Below the pieces are notes generated by a model. It ran no database searches. It worked only from the letters and a program-made list of their open reading frames with translations, and was not told where the DNA came from. From contig DKQR01000183.1 in the NCBI GenBank assembly GCA_002471805.1, positions 988 to 29,131 of the forward strand: a DNA stretch of 28,144 nt, written 5' to 3'. This DNA is from Fidelibacterota bacterium UBA7303. Lineage in GTDB: Bacteria; Fidelibacterota; Marinisomatia; Marinisomatales; UBA1611. The position numbers were made by a program, and so were the translations under genes. Below, in pieces: positions 1 to 7,327 of the stretch (within the stretch, counting starts at the first letter, position 1; each line of letters starts with the position of its first letter).

Positions 1-199
1 TAATCTTATCGGCGGGCATATTATTGGACTTCGCATTGGCAACAGCTTTCCTCAGTCGAGGATTCGACTCAACTTCACCGCCGCCAATACGGGCAGAAAC
101 GGTAATTTCCTTAATGATTTTTGTGAATATTTTACCCCGTTTTGCATCCTGGGCACCTTTTCGATGACGAATATTTGCCCATTTACTGTGTCCTGCCAT
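1..199 (-). CDS. yebC: YebC/PmpR family protein, N-terminal part (cut by window edge)
   Basis: The minus-strand frame starts at ATG 199-197 and runs off the left edge, giving about 66 residues. The protein opens with MAGHSKWANIRHRKGAQDAK, the hallmark N-terminus of the YebC/PmpR/TACO1 family, followed by basic residues and a segment ending SNNMPADKI. Family members are about 240-250 residues long. They have been described as transcriptional regulators and, more recently, as factors that relieve ribosome stalling. An AGGGGA Shine-Dalgarno-like stretch lies just upstream of the ATG. The gene follows the SPOR gene by 62 bases and may have its own promoter. In many bacteria yebC precedes ruvC; that region is outside the window. 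The family call is very safe; the exact cellular role is not decided by sequence. Confidence 0.95.
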   Translation of the reverse strand, partial: MAGHSKWANIRHRKGAQDAKRGKIFTKIIKEITVSARIGGGEVESNPRLRKAVANAKSNNMPADKI

Positions 200-223
200 G
201 ATTCCCCTAAAAAATAACTATAT

Positions 224-253
224 AAATTAGGCAGACCGTAGATTGGTTCTCAA
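224..253 (-). promoter_or_regulatory. Possible yebC promoter (weak)
   Basis: In the 62-base gap between the SPOR gene and yebC, the minus strand shows TTGAGA (253-248), an 18-base spacer and TAATTT (229-224). This is a loose sigma70-like match. The gap has no clear terminator, so read-through from the bat genes is equally possible. By-eye call only. Confidence 0.25.
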
Positions 254-261
254 ATCGATGT

Positions 262-684
262 TCAATTTTGGTAGATACGACTGCGTACTATCCAGATATT
301 CTTAAAACCCAGTCTATTGAGTTTATCCTTTTGAATCTCTGCTTCTTTTTTGGTCATAAAATTACCAAACCGCAATTTATACAAAGGTGCTTCAAAAATG
401 AGGTAAACCGTGTCCTGTAATGTTTTTTGAAAATGAAAGAGGGTGGAATCAGCTTTATCTTTTGAAACCGTTTCAAAAATTTGCAGCCGGAACCCTTCAC
501 TTGAAAACCTGCGAACATTTTTTAAGGAGTCCAATACTCTTAACCGGGAAGTCCCAAAGATTCCATCCATTACTTTGGGAGTATTTGGCGGTGGATCAAT
601 TACTGAATTCATATCGAACCAGAATAAAGAGTCTTGGCCAATAAGAACTTGTAAGAGCAAGATATGGAAAATAAATAGTTTCAT
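262..684 (-). CDS. Secreted SPOR-domain protein, last gene of the bat cluster
   Basis: 140 residues. Residues 1-16 form a short hydrophobic signal peptide (MKLFIFHILLLQVLIG) followed by QDS, so export to the periplasm is likely. After a low-complexity linker around residues 30-60, residues about 63-138 resemble a SPOR domain: a GFRLQIF strand, a central helix, the strand pattern APLYKLRFGNF, then a helix with TKKEAEIQKDKLNRLGF and a final strand NIWIVRSRI. SPOR domains bind denuded septal peptidoglycan. The start codon overlaps the batE stop in an ATGA, implying translational coupling. There are no further domains, so any binding partner is unknown. The SPOR call is from pattern and secondary structure; a membership role in the Bat system is inference from linkage. 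Confidence 0.75.
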   Translation of the reverse strand: MKLFIFHILLLQVLIGQDSLFWFDMNSVIDPPPNTPKVMDGIFGTSRLRVLDSLKNVRRFSSEGFRLQIFETVSKDKADSTLFHFQKTLQDTVYLIFEAPLYKLRFGNFMTKKEAEIQKDKLNRLGFKNIWIVRSRIYQN

Positions 685-1430
685 CTAAGCCTTCTCATCG
701 ATTCAGTGGGTACCCATCCTTTTTTACCATCAATTAAAATAATTTCTATCCAGTTTTCCTGAGTTTGTTGGATCTCCACTCGTATGCCCTCATTGATCCG
801 GAATAAGACCGTATTTTCTCCATAGTACGGGCCAGAATAGGTATTCACGCCATTTGCAGTAATTACACCAAAATGGGAACGTTTGTTTTGGAAATATTTA
901 TCGACAGCAATGCCATGCACGCCTAAAGTTACAATAATCATCAGCGTAACAATGTGCTGATGAAAAAAGCCTGCGAACCAGCCAAACTGAATGCAGAATA
1001 CTAATAATGCTTCTATGAACAGCAGACAACTTCCAAAAAATATCAATTCTCGGAACGTCAACGAACCTTTTGCCCGGCGATATAAATCGAGTAGAATAAA
1101 TGGTTTCGGCATCTCGATACGGTCCACCTGTCTGGCCTGAGTGACTTGAAGATTATGATAAATATCCTTATCTCGAGGTTTCATGGATAGCGCATTATAA
1201 TAGGACCATGCTGCCAAACCAATGGAATGTATCCTGTAATAGGCATTCCCCAAGTTATAATAAAGGTCACCATTCTCAAATCCCAATTCTAAGATTGATT
1301 CGTAGGCCTGAATCGCATCAGTATAATTCCCATCACCCATTGCTTTATTTCCATCTTCAAACAACGTTTCCGGAATCTGGGCAGACAGCACACCAAACAT
1401 GAGCAAAGCCAGGGGAATTTTACGGGTCAT
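681..1430 (-). CDS. batE: BatE-like TPR and SH3-domain membrane protein
   Basis: 249 residues. Residues 1-18 look like a signal peptide (MTRKIPLALLMFGVLSAQ). TPR-like helices span about 22-95, including LYYNLGNAYYRIHSIGLAAW, a typical TPR motif. Two transmembrane segments lie at about 129-156 and 159-178, and residues 187-247 look like a bacterial SH3 domain (ANGVNTYSGP, then GWVPTESMRRL at the end). TPR, two membrane helices and a C-terminal SH3b is the BatE architecture. The gene sits fifth in a batABCDE order, with an ATGA overlap to batD upstream and another to the SPOR gene downstream. The Bat system was named from Bacteroides aerotolerance; its biochemical function is unsettled. The periplasmic SH3b could contact peptidoglycan (inference). 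Confidence 0.85.
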   Translation of the reverse strand: MTRKIPLALLMFGVLSAQIPETLFEDGNKAMGDGNYTDAIQAYESILELGFENGDLYYNLGNAYYRIHSIGLAAWSYYNALSMKPRDKDIYHNLQVTQARQVDRIEMPKPFILLDLYRRAKGSLTFRELIFFGSCLLFIEALLVFCIQFGWFAGFFHQHIVTLMIIVTLGVHGIAVDKYFQNKRSHFGVITANGVNTYSGPYYGENTVLFRINEGIRVEIQQTQENWIEIILIDGKKGWVPTESMRRLR

Positions 1431-3130
1431 AATTGTCTGTCCATCTCTTTTAAAAGGGCCGTTGTATCCGCTAATATTTTTGGTTCCCGTTCCAGGCCTT
1501 CAGGGGCAAATCGTCCGGCATCGCAGTCCTTCAGCAAACCCGTCAATTCTTTCATTTTATCTTCGCTTAAGTGCGGTTCCATTAATACTTCAACACGAGC
1601 AGGATCTAAGTTTTGTGTTGGGAGCAATAATTTATTTTTCAAATAAGAATAAATAGCTCTGCTTGCCGATTCAAAAGGATCACCATTGGATTTTCTTAAT
1701 TCCCGTAGTGCAGTCCGTAATGCACCTCGTATTTGACGGCTTTCTTCCGTAGCGAGCCGATAACCAGTGACCTGGGAAAGCAGGACAGGAAAAATAAAGA
1801 TTGCAATTGATGCAAGATAAAAGAATAAAACCGATCTTGGCCATTCATTTTTCCCAATCTTAGTAAAAATGGAGGAAGAAGCATGAATAAACCGGATATC
1901 CTGTCCAATCAATTCTACCTCTTTTTTGGTCAGGCCGGAACTAGCAACTGCACTTTTTTCACCAGGCAATATGGGAATATCAATAGGGTTGGTCTGGGTA
2001 CGAATCCATTTTTTTTCATTAGGGTCAAAATATGACATTTGTATTCGGGGAATGGTTATGGTCCCGGCTACCCTTGGAATTAATATGTATTCCCAGGTCT
2101 GGGTTCCCGTCACAGCATCACGGAATACATCTTTGTTAAAATTTTCTGTAGGTGTAAATGCTTCTAATTGGTCAGGGAATTTTATTTCCGGCAAAGAGAA
2201 CAAACCAAGATTTCCGGATCCTTTCATGGAAATAGTGAATGTGAAGCCTTCATTCACTTTTGCTGTATCACGATCGGTATTGGATATAATATTAAAAGAT
2301 CCTACAGCCCCGTTGAAATCGAAAGGGCGAGGTTCAGGAAAAGGTAAAATTGAGATAGTTTGCTCCTCTGACACAAGGATTTTTGTGGTAGTTTCTGAAA
2401 AAAATGAATCAAAGAATGGATCAAAAAATGGATCACGGCGCCTCTTTTTCTTTTTTAACTCAACCTGTGCCTTGACCCGCAGGGATGGGATGGCATGCTT
2501 GTCCGAAGGGATGGGGAAAAGTGCCATTTGGCCAAGGGTGGCGACCTGATATTTTACTCCCTTTAGATTCACAGTTCTGTATTGCAACCGCTGCGGAGAG
2601 AACAGGTTCTCCACCCAGAATCCTTGAAACTCCGGAATTTGGAATGGTTCAATGGAAATATTTACTCTTTTATAAAGTTTATAGGTCACAGTAATCTGCT
2701 CACCTAAATAAGCCTTGTCTTTATCGATTTCCGCCACCACAAACACCTCATTCCCCTGGGAATTAGATGTTTTTTTTACAAGAATTTGTATTGGCTTGCC
2801 ACGAAATGTTTTTCCATCAACAGTACCGGTTAAGGCGGGGATTGTTAGTGTGCCTTCCCGATTGGGAGATAGGGTCCAAGTTAAGGTTCGGGTGCTGGTC
2901 ATACTGCCGTTTATCCACTGCACATTGGTCTGCTGACCCGGCCCGCTAACAACCACAAAATCTTTTTTCACAGGGTCCATGTTCACACTGGCAAATGATT
3001 TTGAACCGCTGACTTCAACGGAAAGAGTAATTAAATCATCTTGGGTAATTCGATTCCGATCCACCGATATTTGAACCGATTGTCCCACAACACAGGACAG
3101 CCACAAAACCGTTCCCAGTATACGAATCAC
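1427..3130 (-). CDS. batD: BatD family protein
   Basis: 567 residues starting at GTG 3130-3128, which overlaps the batC stop as GTGA. A GGAGAAGGA ribosome-binding site precedes it inside the batC end, supporting this start. Residues 1-17 are a signal peptide (MIRILGTVLWLSCVVGQ). Residues about 18-395 are beta-rich Ig-like repeats with the BatD phrases LTWTLSPNREGTLTIPAL and EYILIPRVAGTITIPRIQM. One transmembrane helix lies at about 433-456, followed by a helical cytoplasmic tail. Residues 226-245 form an odd basic and aromatic cassette (KKKKRRR then two DPFFD units). BatD proteins are thought to project Ig-like domains into the periplasm as part of a Bat complex. Length and order in the cluster match the family. 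Confidence 0.9.
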   Translation of the reverse strand: MIRILGTVLWLSCVVGQSVQISVDRNRITQDDLITLSVEVSGSKSFASVNMDPVKKDFVVVSGPGQQTNVQWINGSMTSTRTLTWTLSPNREGTLTIPALTGTVDGKTFRGKPIQILVKKTSNSQGNEVFVVAEIDKDKAYLGEQITVTYKLYKRVNISIEPFQIPEFQGFWVENLFSPQRLQYRTVNLKGVKYQVATLGQMALFPIPSDKHAIPSLRVKAQVELKKKKRRRDPFFDPFFDSFFSETTTKILVSEEQTISILPFPEPRPFDFNGAVGSFNIISNTDRDTAKVNEGFTFTISMKGSGNLGLFSLPEIKFPDQLEAFTPTENFNKDVFRDAVTGTQTWEYILIPRVAGTITIPRIQMSYFDPNEKKWIRTQTNPIDIPILPGEKSAVASSGLTKKEVELIGQDIRFIHASSSIFTKIGKNEWPRSVLFFYLASIAIFIFPVLLSQVTGYRLATEESRQIRGALRTALRELRKSNGDPFESASRAIYSYLKNKLLLPTQNLDPARVEVLMEPHLSEDKMKELTGLLKDCDAGRFAPEGLEREPKILADTTALLKEMDRQL

Positions 3131-3915
3131 CAGTCCTTCTCCAGTTTTCTAGATTTTGCTTTGGCGATTTGTCGCTTCTGATTGATTTTTTCCTGATCTT
3201 TTAATGCATTAAGAATAGCCTCTGCTTGTAGTTGCTTGTCTGTCTTAGGGTCGTTGCCCTCTTCCTGGGTCTGCTCGGTAATTTTCTGTTTTTGGTCTTT
3301 ATTCTTTTCATCCCCCTGCTGTGCCTGATCTTCTTTTTGTTCTTGTTTTTGCCGATCTTTTTCTTCATCAGATCCGGATTGGTTCTGATCTTGGTTATCC
3401 TTGTCTTGCTGATGATTGTCCTGATTTTCCTGCTGCTGGTTTTTTGTTTCCTGTGAATTCTGCTGATCTTTCGAATCTTGGTTCTGATTAGAATTCTGTT
3501 GCTGGTCCTGCTGTTGCTGCTGTAAGTGTCTTTTTAGAAGTTCATAGTTGACCTTGGCATCCTCATTCAGGGGATCAGATTCAATTGCCTTCCTGAAAAA
3601 AGCCAGGCTTTCCTCCATTTTCTGCTGTTCATTAAATAAAGTTCCAATATTGTATAGCGCCTTGGACTGTAATGATTTATCCTTTGTCCTCATAACATTA
3701 TTGAGAACCCGGGCCGCAGTTTCGAAATCTTTTTGCTGGTATGCGGAAGTTCCCAAACCGAATCTTGCTGCATCATCTTTTTCCCTGTTCCGGAGAATAC
3801 GCTCGTAATAAGTTCGAGCTTCATCAAATTTACCTTCCTGGTACAAAGTTTGACCCTTATCCTGGGCCAACGCCATAGAAATGGAAGAAATAAAAATGAA
3901 AGCAGTTGTTTTCAT
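3127..3915 (-). CDS. batC: BatC-like TPR protein with Q/N/D/K-rich tail
   Basis: 262 residues. Residues 1-17 are a signal peptide ending in ALAQ. Residues 20-127 hold about three TPR units, for example YQEGKFDEARTYYERILRN and KALYNIGTLFNEQQKMEESL. Residues 132-221 are an extreme low-complexity stretch built of Q, N, D, K and E. Residues 226-262 form a charged helix ending in the LEKDW motif typical of Bacteroidota BatC proteins. TPRs suggest a protein-protein scaffold in the periplasm. The ATG overlaps the batB stop (ATGA) and the stop overlaps the batD start (GTGA). Family and position agree; the role of the low-complexity tail is unknown. Confidence 0.88.
   Translation of the reverse strand: MKTTAFIFISSISMALAQDKGQTLYQEGKFDEARTYYERILRNREKDDAARFGLGTSAYQQKDFETAARVLNNVMRTKDKSLQSKALYNIGTLFNEQQKMEESLAFFRKAIESDPLNEDAKVNYELLKRHLQQQQQDQQQNSNQNQDSKDQQNSQETKNQQQENQDNHQQDKDNQDQNQSGSDEEKDRQKQEQKEDQAQQGDEKNKDQKQKITEQTQEEGNDPKTDKQLQAEAILNALKDQEKINQKRQIAKAKSRKLEKDW
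3253..3522 (-). repeat. CAG/CAA/GAT-rich low-complexity tract inside batC
   Basis: This 270-base stretch encodes residues 132-221 of BatC, dominated by Gln, Asn, Asp, Lys and Glu. It is degenerate: there is no exact tandem unit, only a drift of CAG, CAA, GAC/GAT and AAT codons. It stays in frame and joins two conserved protein segments, so it is coding low complexity rather than a satellite repeat. Confidence 0.8.
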
Positions 3916-4919
3916 ACTTTTTTGTTTTTAGGCCGGGTTGGAATGACAAAACCCGCGATGAGCAATACAAGTGCGAAAAAAGCTACAGATTGGTATCTGT
4001 CTTCGTATTCTGAAAATTCATGAGTACTGATGGTTTTTTTCTCCATACTATCGATAGCCTCTGCAATATCCAGGTGTGTGTCTCGATTATTATCAAACCA
4101 GAAAAATTTTCCATGACCAGCACGGGCAATATCTCGAAGAATTTTTTCATCAATTGTGGACGTGATCAATTTACCATCACGGTCCCGTTTATATTCCATG
4201 CGGCCGTCATTTTCACTTTTGACAAGTATTAAACTCCCCACTTCTGAGCCAACTCCTATAGTATATATTGCCAATCCGTTTCTGGCAGCCTGTTGTGCCA
4301 GTTCAATTGCCCGTCCCTCATGATCCTCACCATCTGTAACCAGGAGCATAATTTTGTATTTATCCTTCTCTTCCGTAAAAGCAGTCATGGCGGTTTGGAT
4401 GGCTGAGCTTATCGCCGTACCCTGCGTAGGTATAATTTTTGTGTCAATTTCATTTAAGAATAATAATGCTGCTTCATAGTCTGTTGTCAGAGGAAGATAT
4501 AAATGGCTGGTACCTGCGAACACAATGATAGCAACGCGGTCGCCTTTTAATTTTCGAATTAGTTGTCCTAGTTCGAATTTAGATTTTGCCAGGCGGCTTG
4601 GTTTAACATCCACCGCATCCATACTAGTAGAGGTGTCCAGGGCGATAACCAAATCAACACCTTTCCGTTCCACAGGCCTAACCCGGGTTCCTATTTGTGG
4701 CCCGGCTGCGGCAATCGCTAAAAAAAACAGCCCAATCATGATTATACGATTTCGCCACCGAATTCTATTATTATCCAGGTTTAACTCTAGGGTTTTCAAT
4801 ACGGAAGCAGATGCGTATTCGAAGAGAGCCCGTGATCGTTTTTCTTTCAATTTCCAGATCAGGAGCAGCATCACCTGCAGGGCTACCAAGAATAGTACCC
4901 AGGAATACCGAAATGCCAT
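3912..4919 (-). CDS. batB: BatB-like von Willebrand factor A membrane protein
   Basis: 335 residues. Transmembrane helices lie at about 5-23, 58-75 and 311-329. A von Willebrand factor A domain spans about 87-290, with the metal-ion adhesion (MIDAS) motif DTSTS at 95-99, a conserved LPLTTDY segment and TDGEDH at 195-200. The vWA domain would sit between the second and third membrane helices. The start ATG shares one base with the batA stop (TGATG), so translation is probably coupled. vWA domains in Bat/MoxR clusters usually bind partner proteins through a metal ion; no MoxR ATPase is encoded in the window. Assignment as BatB rather than BatA rests mainly on its second position in the cluster. 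Confidence 0.88.
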   Translation of the reverse strand: MAFRYSWVLFLVALQVMLLLIWKLKEKRSRALFEYASASVLKTLELNLDNNRIRWRNRIIMIGLFFLAIAAAGPQIGTRVRPVERKGVDLVIALDTSTSMDAVDVKPSRLAKSKFELGQLIRKLKGDRVAIIVFAGTSHLYLPLTTDYEAALLFLNEIDTKIIPTQGTAISSAIQTAMTAFTEEKDKYKIMLLVTDGEDHEGRAIELAQQAARNGLAIYTIGVGSEVGSLILVKSENDGRMEYKRDRDGKLITSTIDEKILRDIARAGHGKFFWFDNNRDTHLDIAEAIDSMEKKTISTHEFSEYEDRYQSVAFFALVLLIAGFVIPTRPKNKKV

Positions 4920-5887
4920 CAGGTTTTACTCCTGAAAACAGACCTGCGAAATGTTTCCATGGAAAGCCCAAGAAGAAATCCTGGTATTAGAAACCAGCCG
5001 TACAGTTCTTCATATTGCGTGAATTCACGAATTTCAATTTCTGACCTCTCTAACAGGTCGATTTCTTCATAGATGGTAGCCAGAGCTTCTTCATCGGTGG
5101 CCCTGAAGTATTTCCCTCCTGTTTGTTCAGCAATATGGATCAGAGTTTCTTCGTCAATTTCATTGCGGATTAAGCCACGGCCGGGTATTCTGGTATAAGA
5201 TTGGTCAGTCCCAGCGCCAATGGTATAAATCCTGATGCCATACTGCGATGCCAGGTCTGCTGCAGTTTTTGGATCAATCTCACCAGCATTATTACTTCCA
5301 TCCGACAATAGGATTATTACTCTGCTGTCTACTTCACTATTTCGTAATCGATTGGTGCCATTGGCAATGGCCATGCCAATGGCGGTTCCGTCGTGCTCTT
5401 TTGATGCTACATTAATTTCTTTCACTAGACTTTTCAATATACCTTTATCCATAGTGAGCGGACATTGAATAAATGATTCACCTGCAAACACCAGAATACC
5501 AATTCTATCTTCCTTACGGCCGTCAATAAATGCTGACGCGGTTCGTTTCACTGCTTCCAAACGATTTGGGGAGAAATCATCTGCCAGCATACTGCTGCTG
5601 ATGTCGAGTACCATCATCATGTCAACTACATTGACATTGGTTTCATGCAGGTTATCAACCAATCTTGGACGAGCCAGCCCCAAAATAACCAGAAAAATGA
5701 TAATAAAATGCAACGCAAACAGTATTCTTGATTTCTGCACACCATTTTTCCGTATCCTGTCAGAAATGAAAGCGGCAGATGAGATTCTTATCACCCCTTC
5801 CCGATTTTGGCCTGAATACCTGTACCATAAGTATAGCAATGGTATAATAATTGAAAGAATTAATAACCAGGGATGTTGAAAATCCAT
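4919..5887 (-). CDS. batA: BatA-like von Willebrand factor A membrane protein
   Basis: 322 residues. It has two N-terminal transmembrane helices (about 6-22 and 55-72), a vWA domain (about 90-285) with an intact MIDAS motif DISSS at 95-99 and SDGSNNAG at 195-202, and a C-terminal membrane segment near 297-310. The layout parallels BatB, suggesting ancient duplication. It is the first gene of the six-gene bat run, preceded by a 126-base non-coding stretch. No Shine-Dalgarno sequence is visible before the ATG; the leader there is A/T-rich, which fits lineages where leaderless or AT-rich initiation is common. In other genomes MoxR and DUF58 genes usually sit directly upstream; here tatA does. 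Confidence 0.9.
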   Translation of the reverse strand: MDFQHPWLLILSIIIPLLYLWYRYSGQNREGVIRISSAAFISDRIRKNGVQKSRILFALHFIIIFLVILGLARPRLVDNLHETNVNVVDMMMVLDISSSMLADDFSPNRLEAVKRTASAFIDGRKEDRIGILVFAGESFIQCPLTMDKGILKSLVKEINVASKEHDGTAIGMAIANGTNRLRNSEVDSRVIILLSDGSNNAGEIDPKTAADLASQYGIRIYTIGAGTDQSYTRIPGRGLIRNEIDEETLIHIAEQTGGKYFRATDEEALATIYEEIDLLERSEIEIREFTQYEELYGWFLIPGFLLGLSMETFRRSVFRSKT

Positions 5888-6013
5888 AAATAATATATTG
5901 TTTTTCTACTTTGTTTCTAATGACGTCTAAACAACGTACGTATATATTTGAGAAATGTTTCTAGGTGGTACAGGGCGGCAATGGAAATTTTATATTAATG
6001 AGCAGTATTTATT
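5888..6013 (-). promoter_or_regulatory. Intergenic leader of the bat cluster
   Basis: This 126-base A/T-rich gap between tatA and batA is the largest in the window and the natural place for a bat promoter. Two short perfect palindromes, GACGTC (5922-5927) and ACGTACGT (5934-5941), sit 6 bases apart. No convincing -35/-10 pair and no hairpin with a U-tract stood out by eye. The assignment as a regulatory region rests on position only. Confidence 0.35.
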
Positions 6014-6253
6014 TCAATTGCGTGGTTTCTCTTCTTCTGAATCAGTTTCAGTATCAATATCATCCGTAGCTTCCATGATCTGCTCTTTGCCGGAATTCAC
6101 TGCATCTTTGAATTCATTAATTCCTTTACCCAAACCGCGTGCCAGTTCAGGCAATCTTTTAGCTCCAAATAGCAGTAGAATAACCAGGAGGAGAATGATA
6201 ACCTCTCCTGTACCAAGATTGAAAAACGCATAAAAAACGTCAGCTTGTCTCAT
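6014..6253 (-). CDS. tatA: Sec-independent (Tat) translocase TatA/E subunit
   Basis: 79 residues. A short N-terminus leads into one transmembrane helix (about 13-29, GTGEVIILLLVILLLFG). The Tat hinge and amphipathic helix follow (FGAKRLPELARGLGKGINEF, residues 29-48), then an acidic tail. The FGxxxLPELxRxxGK pattern is diagnostic of TatA/TatE/TatB; the short length favours TatA. TatA oligomerises to let folded twin-arginine substrates cross the inner membrane, working with TatC, which is not encoded here. A strong GGGAGG ribosome-binding site lies 5-6 bases before the ATG. It is the last gene of the yicC-to-tatA run, 15 bases after the DUF4321 gene. Confidence 0.95.
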   Translation of the reverse strand: MRQADVFYAFFNLGTGEVIILLLVILLLFGAKRLPELARGLGKGINEFKDAVNSGKEQIMEATDDIDTETDSEEEKPRN

Positions 6254-6268
6254 GACAACCTCCCAAGT

Positions 6269-6556
6269 TTAACGAAAATAACGCAAAATATAGTACGCTG
6301 CTGCAATACCAATTATACTGGTAAAATTAAAATTCATCGCCAATCCAAATTTTAGCGTAATAATTTGTAAATCTAGTATGATCACACCCATCTCATTTCC
6401 TGCCAATCCGCCTATATCCAGTGATAAACTGGTCAAGAAAAAATCTTTTACAACTCCGGCAGGCAGCATCCAGCCAAAAAGGTTGCCCAATACACCGCCA
6501 ATCGCAGCCCCTACAAATAAGCCTACAAGGATTAGAGATACGTTTCTTTTAACCAT
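6269..6556 (-). CDS. Small two-helix membrane protein, DUF4321-like
   Basis: 95 residues. A glycine-rich first membrane helix (about 7-27, with VGLFVGAAIGGVLGNLFGW) and a second helix near the C-terminus (about 71-92) frame a central loop with FFLTSLSLDIGG and LDLQIITLKFGLAMNFN. This pattern resembles the DUF4321 family of small membrane proteins of unknown function, by memory of the family rather than by search. It lies 9 bases after pssA and 15 bases before tatA, so it is co-transcribed with membrane-lipid and export genes. No catalytic residues are apparent. A role in membrane organisation would be only a guess. Confidence 0.65.
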   Translation of the reverse strand: MVKRNVSLILVGLFVGAAIGGVLGNLFGWMLPAGVVKDFFLTSLSLDIGGLAGNEMGVIILDLQIITLKFGLAMNFNFTSIIGIAAAYYILRYFR

Positions 6557-6565
6557 GCTTATACA

Positions 6566-7327
6566 TTACCCGCTGGGATGATCCATTTGTGACTCAACTG
6601 TTCCTCTATGAGGATTGGTTAGCCACCGGAAAATATTCCAACAGATATAAAGCATAACTAAGGGCAGTAAAACCAAGCCCTTAAATGTAAGTAAGATAAC
6701 ACCACCAATAATGTAAACGATTAACGATACTGAATTGGTTTTTCCTGATCTAAAAGAAAACGATGGCGGTTTGATAAAATGGATGGGACTTATCATTAAA
6801 ATGGCAAGTCCGGAAACAAGCATCAGTGCGGTTCGTGGGTCCCCGGTGTTACCATAAACATCTTTGCTGAAAAACAGGTAGGCAAACAGCGCAATTGTCG
6901 CAACCGGTGTTGTGAGGCCCTCTGTATAAGATTTTGGTTTTCCCGGCACTTGATTCAAATTGAATTTTGCCAGCCTAATGGTACCAAACATTAAAGGTAT
7001 AAAACTAATGATCCCACCCAGCAAAGGAGGCAAACCATTCACATACAGAGAATACACTAAAATAGAAGGCACAACGCAGAAAGATACTGTATCCGCCAGA
7101 GAGTCAAATTCAAGCCCGAATTGGGAATCAATTCCCAGCATTCTGGCGATCTTCCCATCAAAAAAATCAAAAATAGCAGCAATAAGGATAAAAATCCCAC
7201 CTTTCATTGGATCTCCATCCAGGATGAGTACAATAGCCAGAAAACCCAGAAACATATTTACCAAAGTAAGAATATTGGGTATAAATCGTTTTTTAACTCT
7301 GCTTTTCTTCTGATTTTGATTGCTCAT
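6566..7327 (-). CDS. pssA: CDP-diacylglycerol-serine O-phosphatidyltransferase
   Basis: 253 residues. The CDP-alcohol phosphatidyltransferase signature DGx2ARx8Gx3Dx3D is complete: D57, G58, A61, R62, G71, D75 and D79. Several membrane helices surround it (around 17-36, 41-53, 84-100, 103-115 and C-terminal ones). The enzyme makes phosphatidylserine from CDP-diacylglycerol and serine in the inner membrane. The adjacent upstream gene, psd, encodes the next enzyme (decarboxylation to phosphatidylethanolamine), and their start and stop overlap by four bases (ATGA), which confirms serine as the likely alcohol substrate. The N-terminus is basic (KKSRVKKR), usual for the type II PssA found in Bacillus and Bacteroidota. 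Confidence 0.93.
   Translation of the reverse strand: MSNQNQKKSRVKKRFIPNILTLVNMFLGFLAIVLILDGDPMKGGIFILIAAIFDFFDGKIARMLGIDSQFGLEFDSLADTVSFCVVPSILVYSLYVNGLPPLLGGIISFIPLMFGTIRLAKFNLNQVPGKPKSYTEGLTTPVATIALFAYLFFSKDVYGNTGDPRTALMLVSGLAILMISPIHFIKPPSFSFRSGKTNSVSLIVYIIGGVILLTFKGLVLLPLVMLYICWNIFRWLTNPHRGTVESQMDHPSG

Noticed and set aside
200..261. A terminator after the bat/SPOR run
   Set aside because: The U-rich stretch near 208-216 has no stable GC stem in front of it, so an intrinsic terminator is not supported.
1926..2549. A 207-codon open frame on the plus strand opposite batD
   Set aside because: It is an antisense shadow of a well-supported BatD gene. It has no recognisable domain, and its composition follows from the opposite strand.
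3253..3522. Possible CRISPR or satellite repeat in the Q/N-rich part of batC
   Set aside because: There is no fixed repeat unit or spacer pattern, and the stretch is coding in frame between conserved protein parts.
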